A stretch of DNA of 28,840 bases from Streptobacillus canis (GTDB lineage Bacteria > Fusobacteriota > Fusobacteriia > Fusobacteriales > Leptotrichiaceae), in contig NZ_WOEI01000022.1 in the NCBI RefSeq assembly GCF_009733925.1, positions 1 through 28,840 of the forward strand, in the 5' to 3' direction. Below are positions 22,847 to 28,840 of the stretch, piece by piece. Each line of letters starts with the position of its first letter. The stretch's first letter is position 1. Made by a program: the position numbers and the translations under genes. The notes beneath the pieces are model-generated. The model did no database searches and was not told where the DNA came from. It saw nothing but the letters and a program-made list of their open reading frames with translations.

Positions 22847-23715
22847 ATATAGCTATAGTAAAATATTGGGGTAAGAAAGAATTTAATCCTTATCTTATAC
22901 CTATGCAGGGAAGTATCTCGTTAAGATCTAAAAGATTATATACTGAAACCTTTATTACAGAAAGTAAAGAGGACATTTTTATTCTTAATGATGTAATTCA
23001 AGATGAAAGAGAAACAAAAAAGATATTTGATTTTGTAGATAATGTTATAAAAAATAGGAAAAAGATTTGTATTAATAGTAAGAACTATGTTCCTACAGCT
23101 GCAGGACTTGCCTCAAGTGCAAGTGCCTATTGTACTTTAACTAAGGCTTTAAATGATTTTTTTGATTTGAATTTAACTGTAGAAGAAATGGCGAAAATTT
23201 CAACTATGGGATCAGGATCTGCGGGAAGAAGTTTTTATGAAATAGCAGCATTTGATAAAAATGGAGAAATTTATGAATTAAAAACAGGTCTAAATCTTGC
23301 TATGTTAGCTATAGTTGTAAGTGACAAAAAGAAAGATATATTATCTAGAGATGCAATGAAGATAGCACAAAAGTCAGTTATTTATTCTATGTGGGTTAAA
23401 AGGGCTAATGAAGATTTTGAAAAAATGAAAGTAGCTTTAAGTGAAAATGATTTTATAAAAGTTGGAAATATTATGGAAAAAAATACAATAATAATGCATA
23501 ATACGACATTTAGATCTAATCCTTCTTTCTCTTTTTTAACTAAAGAAACGTATAGTGTTATTAAGGCTATAAAAAGAATTAGAATGAAGGGAATAAATAT
23601 TTTTACAACTATGGACGCAGGGCCTAATGTTAAAGTACTTTATTTAAAAGAAGATGAAGAAAAAGTATTAGAGGCATTAAATGAATATTTTGAAGGGAAG
23701 ATACTTTTATGCTAG
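22828..23715 (+). CDS. mvaD: Diphosphomevalonate decarboxylase
   Basis: The 295-residue GHMP-family enzyme converts mevalonate diphosphate to isopentenyl diphosphate. It starts with the hallmark INIAIVKYWGKK (6-17), has the ATP loop PTAAGLASSASAY (89-101), the GSGSAGRSFYE segment (128-138) and TMDAGPNVK (261-269) with catalytic Asp263. It lacks the longer insertions of some family members. GAAGGAG for this gene lies inside the 3' end of the mevalonate kinase gene. It overlaps the following gene by seven bases. Confidence 0.93.
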   Translation: MARGYINIAIVKYWGKKEFNPYLIPMQGSISLRSKRLYTETFITESKEDIFILNDVIQDERETKKIFDFVDNVIKNRKKICINSKNYVPTAAGLASSASAYCTLTKALNDFFDLNLTVEEMAKISTMGSGSAGRSFYEIAAFDKNGEIYELKTGLNLAMLAIVVSDKKKDILSRDAMKIAQKSVIYSMWVKRANEDFEKMKVALSENDFIKVGNIMEKNTIIMHNTTFRSNPSFSFLTKETYSVIKAIKRIRMKGINIFTTMDAGPNVKVLYLKEDEEKVLEALNEYFEGKILLC

Positions 23716-24575
23716 AAAAAGCAGGTTCGAAACTTTACTTAGCAGGAGAATATGCAATTTTAAAAGAAAATTCTTATGCAATAGTGTCATATATTGAAAA
23801 ATATACTTATCTAGAAATAGAAAAAAATGAAAAATGGGAAATAATTACAGAAGTTGAAGATAAAGATAATCTAATACCAAAACTTATCAATTATTTAGAA
23901 AATAAATATGAAATAAAAAATAAGGCAAAGCTTAAATATTTTAGTGAGCTATATGAAAAAGATAAAAAATATGGACTAGGTTCTTCAGCTTCATTAATTG
24001 TTGTAACGATTAGAGGTATACTTAAATTAAATGAAATGAGTGTGGATAAGAAAAAAATATTTAATATATGTATAGATTTTATGATAGAAAATGATATGAA
24101 TGGATCTTTTGGTGACATAGCGTGCATTTGTTATGAAAAAAATATTTTATTTAAATCTTCAAATAGAATAGATAGAAATTATGAAATAAAAGAATTAGAT
24201 GTTAAATCTAATTTACATATAGATGCAATATGGACTAAAAGTCCAGCAAGTAGTTCAAAATTAATTTCTAAAGTGGATTTAGAAAGTTACTTTTTTGAGG
24301 AATTTAAAGTTAAATCAAATATATATGTTTTAGATATGTTTAATGCATTGTTAGAAAATGAAATAGATGCAGTTTTAGAAAATGTAAATAGATTAAATCA
24401 AAATTTACATAATCTAGAAAAAAATAATGAGGTAGTAATACATACTCTTTCTATTGAAAAAATGTTAGGAGAATATAAGTTTTCTAAGATTTCTGGAGCA
24501 GGGGGAGGAGATTTTATACTTTCATTTTCAAAAAATGAATCAAAAACAGATTTAACTATAAATTTAATATATTGA
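23709..24575 (+). CDS. mvaK2: Phosphomevalonate kinase, short form
   Basis: The 288-residue GHMP kinase makes mevalonate diphosphate, the step between the two preceding genes. It has SKLYLAGEYAILKE (7-20), the ATP loop YGLGSSASL (88-96) and C-terminal ISGAGGGDFILSF. About 19 residues follow GGGD, fewer than in streptococcal enzymes of about 335 residues, so the C-terminal strand-helix unit appears trimmed. Isopentenyl diphosphate isomerase (fni), often next in such clusters, is absent. It is assigned from family motifs and operon order with confidence, though the trimmed end makes activity less certain. Confidence 0.85.
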   Translation: MLEKAGSKLYLAGEYAILKENSYAIVSYIEKYTYLEIEKNEKWEIITEVEDKDNLIPKLINYLENKYEIKNKAKLKYFSELYEKDKKYGLGSSASLIVVTIRGILKLNEMSVDKKKIFNICIDFMIENDMNGSFGDIACICYEKNILFKSSNRIDRNYEIKELDVKSNLHIDAIWTKSPASSSKLISKVDLESYFFEEFKVKSNIYVLDMFNALLENEIDAVLENVNRLNQNLHNLEKNNEVVIHTLSIEKMLGEYKFSKISGAGGGDFILSFSKNESKTDLTINLIY

Positions 24576-24600
24576 TAAAAGGTCTATAAAATGATAAAAT
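24572..24600 (+). promoter_or_regulatory. Promoter of pepF
   Basis: TTGATA (24572-24577) and TAAAAT (24595-24600), 17 bases apart, with TGA just before the -10. The -35 overlaps the stop codon of the phosphomevalonate kinase gene. Confidence 0.55.
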
Positions 24601-24636
24601 AATATGTAATGATTAAAATTAGAAAGAGGGAAAAAG

Positions 24637-26439
24637 ATGGAAAAAATCTTAAAAAGAAGTGAAGTTGATATAAACCAAACTTGGGATTTAACAACAATAT
24701 TTAAAAATGATGAAGCTTGGGAAGCTGAATTTGAAAAATTAAGCAAAGAATTTGAAGAAATTTCAAAATATGAAGAAACTATGACTTCAAATGTTGATAA
24801 TTTAATTGCAACGTTAGATTTAGATGACAGTATAAATCAAAGAATGATGTTACTTTATACTTACGCTCATTTAAAAGGAGATGAAGATACAAGTAATTCT
24901 AAATATCAAGAATATAATTCAAAAATCATGACTTTATATTCAGAATATGATGCAAAATCAACATTCGTTAAAATAAAATTATTAGAATTATCAGAAGAAG
25001 AAGTAGAAAAATACTTTAATGATGAAAGATTAGTAGAACGTAAATTTGAAATGGAAAAATTATTTAAAACTAAAAAACATCAATTATCTCAAAAAGAAGA
25101 AGAATTACTTGCTAATATGAGTCAAATATCTAATACTGCAAGTAAAGCATTTTCTATGTTAAACAATGCAGATATCACTTTTGAAGATATAGAAAATTCA
25201 AAAGGAGAAAAATTAGCTCTTAACCATGCAAGATATGGTATGTATATGGAATCAAGCGATAGAACTTTAAGAGAAAACGCATATAATTCTATGTATAAAA
25301 CATACAAAGGATTAAAAAATACTTTTGCAACTACTCTTGAAGGTCAAGTATTAAATCATACAACTAATGCTAAATTAAGAAAATATACTAGTGCTAGAAA
25401 CGCGGCTGTTTCAGCAAACTTTATAGATGAAAGTGTATATGATTCATTACTTTCAGCTGTTAATGATAAATTACCTGAATTACATAAATATGTTAAATTT
25501 AGAAAAGAACAATTAGGTGTTGAAGAATTAAGAATGTTTGATATGTATACATCTCTTGTAAAAGAATTAGATCTTAAATTTACTTATGAAGAAGCTAAAG
25601 AAATAATAATTGATGCACTTCAAGTAATGGGTGAAGAATATGTTGGTTTAATAAAAAAAGCATTTGATGAAAGATGGATAGATTATGCTGAAAATGAAGG
25701 TAAGAGATCTGGAGCTTATTCAAGTGGAACTTATGGAACTAATCCATTTATCTTAATTAGCTGGCGTGGAACTTTAGATAACTTATTTACATTAATACAT
25801 GAGTTAGGACATAGTATACATAGTTATTACACTAGAAATTATCAACCATATATTTATGGGCACTATACAATTTTCTTAGCAGAAGTTGCAAGTATTACTA
25901 ATGAATTAATATTAAGTGATTACTTAATTAAAAAATATGCTGATAATAATGCAGTAAAAGCATATATCATAAATCACTACTTAGATCAAGTTAAAGGTAC
26001 AGTATTTAGACAAACTCAATTTGCTGAATTTGAATATGAAATTCATAAATCAGTTGAAAATGGACAACCATTAACTGCAGAATACTTATCAACTATATAT
26101 GAAAATATAAACAAGAAATTCTATGGTGAAGATATGACTTATGATGAAAATATTAGATATGAATGGGCAAGAATACCTCATTTCTACTATAACTTCTATG
26201 TATATCAATATGCAACAGGTATGTCAGCAGCATCAGCATTTGCTAAGAAGATTTTAAGTGAAGGTAAACCAGTTGTTGAAAAATATATTAATTATTTAAA
26301 ATCAGGAGCTAGTGATTATTCATTAAACATTTTAAAAACAGCAGGTGTTGATATGAATACTAACGCACCAGTTTATGCTTGTCTTGAAACTTTTGGAGAA
26401 AAATTAGCAGAACTTGAAAAAATATTAAAAGAAATATAG
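24637..26439 (+). CDS. pepF: Oligoendopeptidase F (PepF), M3 family
   Basis: The 600-residue cytoplasmic zinc peptidase degrades oligopeptides. The zinc site is HELGH (388-392), with the third ligand probably Glu416 in FLAEVAS, and the family segment ARIPHFYYNFYVYQYATG lies near 511-528. Length and layout (helical N-terminal half, M3 catalytic half) are standard. AGAGGG precedes the ATG, and a hairpin terminator follows immediately. It has its own promoter and appears monocistronic. Confidence 0.95.
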   Translation: MEKILKRSEVDINQTWDLTTIFKNDEAWEAEFEKLSKEFEEISKYEETMTSNVDNLIATLDLDDSINQRMMLLYTYAHLKGDEDTSNSKYQEYNSKIMTLYSEYDAKSTFVKIKLLELSEEEVEKYFNDERLVERKFEMEKLFKTKKHQLSQKEEELLANMSQISNTASKAFSMLNNADITFEDIENSKGEKLALNHARYGMYMESSDRTLRENAYNSMYKTYKGLKNTFATTLEGQVLNHTTNAKLRKYTSARNAAVSANFIDESVYDSLLSAVNDKLPELHKYVKFRKEQLGVEELRMFDMYTSLVKELDLKFTYEEAKEIIIDALQVMGEEYVGLIKKAFDERWIDYAENEGKRSGAYSSGTYGTNPFILISWRGTLDNLFTLIHELGHSIHSYYTRNYQPYIYGHYTIFLAEVASITNELILSDYLIKKYADNNAVKAYIINHYLDQVKGTVFRQTQFAEFEYEIHKSVENGQPLTAEYLSTIYENINKKFYGEDMTYDENIRYEWARIPHFYYNFYVYQYATGMSAASAFAKKILSEGKPVVEKYINYLKSGASDYSLNILKTAGVDMNTNAPVYACLETFGEKLAELEKILKEI

Positions 26440-26441
26440 GG

Positions 26442-26469
26442 AAGAAAGTGAGAAATCACTTTCTTTTTT
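26442..26469 (+). terminator. Terminator of pepF
   Basis: AAGAAAGTG (26442-26450) pairs with CACTTTCTT (26457-26465) around AGAAAT, running into a T-tract (26464-26469). Confidence 0.87.
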
Positions 26470-26480
26470 GTTTCTTAAGG

Positions 26481-26486
26481 TATAAT
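26481..26486 (+). promoter_or_regulatory. -10 element upstream of the ATP-grasp pseudogene
   Basis: Perfect TATAAT in the context AAGGTATAATTTGTATGAGG, with GAGGTG and ATG 26507 just downstream. No good -35 is visible because the pepF terminator occupies that position. Confidence 0.35.
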
Positions 26487-26506
26487 TTGTATGAGGTGAT
26501 TTAATT

Positions 26507-27892
26507 ATGACTGAATATAAAAAGTATGTAATAGTATTCCCTTCTGATTATTTTGATGATAATAAAGTAGATGAAGAATATTTAGAAGAATTTAATGTTG
26601 TAGAAAAAAAGAAAATATGGAAATGCTTCTATTTTCACAAAGTAAATTTTTTGATGAAGGTATAGTTAAATTTAATAAAAAAGCTAAAAAAGAATGGGTG
26701 CAAATGCTATATAGAGGTTGGATGTTATCAGAAGAACAATATATTAGATTGTATGATGCATTAAATATTTATTTTGATGGCTACAGTTTACAAGTAAATA
26801 ATCCGCAAGATTATAAAAAAATGCATTTTTTCCCGAATGTGTATGAAGAAATAAAAAAGCATACGCCTAAAATGTTAGTATATAAAAAAGATAAACAAAT
26901 AGATATAGATTATGTAAACTGTATTTTTGATAGATATATGGTAAAAGATTATGTTAAATCGGTAAAAGAAACGGAATTTCCAAAGTATTTTACTAAAAAA
27001 ACGACTCAAAAAGAATTTGATGAGTCTATGAATATTTTCTATAAATATAGAGGGCCGTTGTTTACGGGTGGAATATGTATAAAAGAATTTGTTGACTTAG
27101 AAGAAATAGAATTAAGAGTTTTCTATTTTGGGAATACATTAATATATGAAATATCTGAAGAAGATAAAATAAAATATGAATTTCCAGGTGAAGAATTCTT
27201 GAATAATTTTTAACTCTAGGACTATACACTATTGATTTTGCAAAAAAGAAAAATGGGGAATGGATAATTATAGGAACAGGAGATGGAGGTTTTTCCTCTA
27301 TTCCAATTAATATGTCAATTGATAATTTTTATAAAAAAATATTTGAAACAAAGAGATATTTTATTGAATTTGATAGTAAATGTGGAAAATATATTTTGAA
27401 GACTATGATAATAATAAGTATCCGATGCAAATTTATTTTTATGAAGGCATTGAAAGTCTAGATTATTATGAAGATATTACTTTAGTATACGAACTTGATT
27501 TTAAAATCGGTGTGTGTATTAATAAAGAAAATTTAGAAAAAGATAAAAAATATAAACTAGTTATTTCTGGTGAAAAAATGAAATATGATTCTTCGGGAGA
27601 AAATAGCTATATGTATGTAAAAACAGAAAAAAACTTTAGTTTAGGTTCAAATTACTATGACTTTAATGAAGATTATGGTGGAAGCTACACTGTTGGTTAT
27701 TATACCATTGTTTTTAATGATGTTTATCATCGATTTGATGACGTAGATATTGAAAAAATTGGTAATGAGTTTCCAGTGTATACTAATGCATTAATAGATA
27801 TAGGCTTTTGTTTGGCTCTAATAGATAGAAATAAAAATAAAGATTTAACTACAGAACAACTAGAAGATATAGTAGTATTTGAAGTATATTGA
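26507..27892 (+). pseudogene. ATP-grasp-like (R2K/DUF4343-type) gene with unrecognised C-terminal region, broken by three frameshifts
   Basis: ATG 26507 has GAGGTG upstream. Four frames joined end to end give one protein of about 460 residues: 26507 to about 26610, then 26617-27213, then about 27207-27380, then 27380-27892. Each junction needs one extra base: in the A7 run at 26604-26610, in the T5 run at 27207-27211, and near 27377-27381. The first 290 residues resemble R2K ATP-grasp proteins: MVKDYVKSVKE, FTGGICIKEFVD, ELRVFYFG and an ending like TIDFAKKKNGEW then GTGDGGFS. The last 170 residues (KIYFEDYDNN to VVFEVY) are unrecognised but end with an EF-hand-like DRNKNKDLTTEQ. That part has its own ATG at 27380, but no ribosome binding site, so a separate gene is less likely. 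It is non-functional unless the breaks are sequencing errors. Confidence 0.55.
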
Positions 27893-27923
27893 TTTTATCT
27901 CTTCCCTTTTTCTTTTTTCAAGG

Positions 27924-27929
27924 TATAAT
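27924..27929 (+). promoter_or_regulatory. -10 element of the racemase gene
   Basis: Perfect TATAAT in CAAGGTATAATATTTGTG, followed by GGAGG (27949-27953) and ATG 27961. No convincing -35 is seen. Confidence 0.4.
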
Positions 27930-27960
27930 ATTTGTGAAAATATAAATTGGAGGATTTTTT

Positions 27961-28650
27961 ATGAAAACAATAGGTTTAATTGGTGGTATGAGTTGGGAAA
28001 GTACTCTTACATACTATAAGTTATTAAATGATAAAGTGATGCATCATTTAGGTGGATTAAATTCAGCAAAAATAATATTATATAGTGTTAACTTTGCTGA
28101 TATAGAAAAATGCCAAAAATGTGGTGATTGGAATAAAAGTGCAGAAATATTAAAAGATGCAGCTTTAAAACTTGAAAAAGCCGGAGCGGATTTTGTATTA
28201 ATTTGTACTAATACTATGCATAAAGTTGTTCCAGAAATACAAAAAGATTTAAATATCCCTATAATTCATATTGCAGAAGCAACAGCTGATGTACTTGTAG
28301 AAAGAGGTATAAAAAAAGTTGCATTACTTGGAACTAAATATACTATGACACAAGACTTCTATAGAGAAAAATTAACTAAAAGGGGTATAGAAGTTGTAAT
28401 ACCTTGTGAAGTTGGAGTAGAAGTAGTAAATGATGTAATATTTAAAGAATTATGTGTTGGAGAAGTAAAAAAAGAATCTAAAGATAAATATATAGATATA
28501 ATAAATGGTTTAATTGCTGATGGAGCAGAAGGTGTAATCCTAGGATGTACAGAAATAGATCTATTAATAAAAGATGGAGATGTTAATGTACCTGTATTTG
28601 ATACAACAGAAATTCATGCTGAAAAAGCTTTTGAATTAGCTGTTAAATAA
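27961..28650 (+). CDS. Aspartate/glutamate racemase family protein
   Basis: The 229-residue cytoplasmic enzyme matches PLP-independent amino-acid racemases that use two cysteines. These are Cys82 in ICTNTMHK and Cys196 in LGCTEID. The N-terminus IGLIGGMSWEST is typical of aspartate racemases and of YgeA-like broad-specificity racemases, so the substrate (Asp, Glu or another amino acid) is not settled. Length is standard. It is monocistronic, with GGAGG before the ATG and a strong terminator after it. D-amino acids from such enzymes feed peptidoglycan or regulate growth; which applies here is unknown. Confidence 0.9.
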   Translation: MKTIGLIGGMSWESTLTYYKLLNDKVMHHLGGLNSAKIILYSVNFADIEKCQKCGDWNKSAEILKDAALKLEKAGADFVLICTNTMHKVVPEIQKDLNIPIIHIAEATADVLVERGIKKVALLGTKYTMTQDFYREKLTKRGIEVVIPCEVGVEVVNDVIFKELCVGEVKKESKDKYIDIINGLIADGAEGVILGCTEIDLLIKDGDVNVPVFDTTEIHAEKAFELAVK

Positions 28651-28667
28651 TGTAGTAAAAACAAGGG

Positions 28668-28712
28668 TTGCATATCTTCAAAAAAATTTTTTTGAAAATA
28701 TGCAATTTTTTT
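28668..28712 (+). terminator. Long-stem terminator after the racemase gene
   Basis: TTGCATAT followed by CTTCAAAAAAA pairs with TTTTTTTGAA and ATATGCAA, giving a stem of about 18 pairs with one mismatch and almost no free loop in the drawn form. Seven T follow (28706-28712). Confidence 0.8.
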
Positions 28713-28713
28713 G

Positions 28714-28742
28714 TTGACAAAGTGAAAATGATATGGTAATAT
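28714..28742 (+). promoter_or_regulatory. Near-consensus promoter at the right edge, transcript leaves the window
   Basis: Consensus TTGACA (28714-28719) is followed after 17 bases by TAATAT (28737-28742) with TGG just before it. A TATAAT at 28740-28745 with 20-base spacing overlaps. It is the only perfect -35 noted in the window. Downstream lies a hairpin GTTC-GATAAG-GAAC (about 28750-28763) and a purine-rich leader with only a 17-codon ATG frame. A stable RNA operon or a long-leader gene may follow. Confidence 0.5.
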
Positions 28743-28840
28743 AATTGAGTTCGATAAGGAACGAGGACAATGGAAAGAAAAGGAATAAATAAAGCAAACA
28801 AGAAAGACAAGAAGTCAATTTAAGGTAAAGACAATAACTT
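28743..28840. other. Leader region of an unseen gene
   Basis: This region is purine-rich with more G/C than the spacers elsewhere. The ATG at 28770 opens only 17 codons, to TAA near 28823. I see no rRNA, tRNA or start of a longer gene before the window ends. Confidence 0.35.

Noticed and set aside
28770..28823. 17-codon ORF after the edge promoter
   Set aside because: Too short and without a clear ribosome binding site; not supported as a gene.
1..28840. CRISPR arrays, insertion sequences, tRNA or rRNA genes
   Set aside because: No regularly spaced repeats, transposase-like reading, terminal inverted repeats or tRNA-like arm pattern was seen. The only sizeable direct repeat is the 157-bp TpsB pair.

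Overview
The window is very AT-rich, with coding sequence dominated by A/T-ending codons. The gene set is bacterial with a Gram-negative envelope, since fragments of an outer-membrane two-partner-secretion transporter and several lipoprotein-like genes are present. A very low-GC genome of this kind, with a compact suf operon, a mevalonate operon, PepF and ascorbate-type PTS genes, suggests Fusobacteriota, most likely Leptotrichiaceae (Streptobacillus, Sneathia or Leptotrichia-like). That assignment is inference; no rRNA or other taxonomic marker lies inside the window.

Positions 1-6410 are an accessory island of small and decaying genes. Four genes (333-1025, 1239-2105, 3349-4287, 5264-6124) encode membrane- or lipid-anchored proteins that appear to be divergent relatives of one another. 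Between them lie a frameshifted lipase-fold gene with an intact GHSLGGG nucleophile motif (2301-3334), a small secreted protein (4301-4831), a broken small gene (5061-5289) and two copies of the 5' end of a TpsB (FhaC/ShlB/CdiB-type) transporter gene. These two copies share a 157-bp near-identical direct repeat, and each starts inside an ATGA overlap with the gene before it. The island reads as the remains of a two-partner-secretion or contact-dependent toxin locus with a collection of envelope-anchored, immunity-like proteins.

Positions 6447-12386 hold a self-contained catabolic operon: a PRD-containing PTS-controlled activator, separate EIIA, EIIB and EIIC of the ascorbate (Ula/Sga) family, and a transketolase split into N- and C-terminal subunits. 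It is bounded by hairpin terminators. A drug/metabolite exporter of the EamA family faces it (12385-13266, minus).

Positions 13348-17970 carry the Fe-S cluster assembly operon sufCBDS, with a clear promoter and a perfect 19-nt palindrome in the leader. It converges through a shared terminator on a minus-strand operon: a HAD phosphatase, mnmG (tRNA modification) and a YwaF-like membrane protein (21517 down to 17971).

Positions 21643-26469 contain a stand-alone 66-residue ribbon-helix-helix-like gene with its own promoter and terminator, the lower mevalonate pathway as three overlapping genes (mevalonate kinase, diphosphomevalonate decarboxylase, phosphomevalonate kinase), and pepF, an oligoendopeptidase F. 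A second decayed region follows (26507-27892): an ATP-grasp-like gene joined to an unrecognised C-terminal region and split by three single-base frame breaks. An aspartate/glutamate racemase-family gene (27961-28650) with a strong terminator comes next. The window ends just after a near-consensus promoter (28714-28742) whose transcript runs off the edge.
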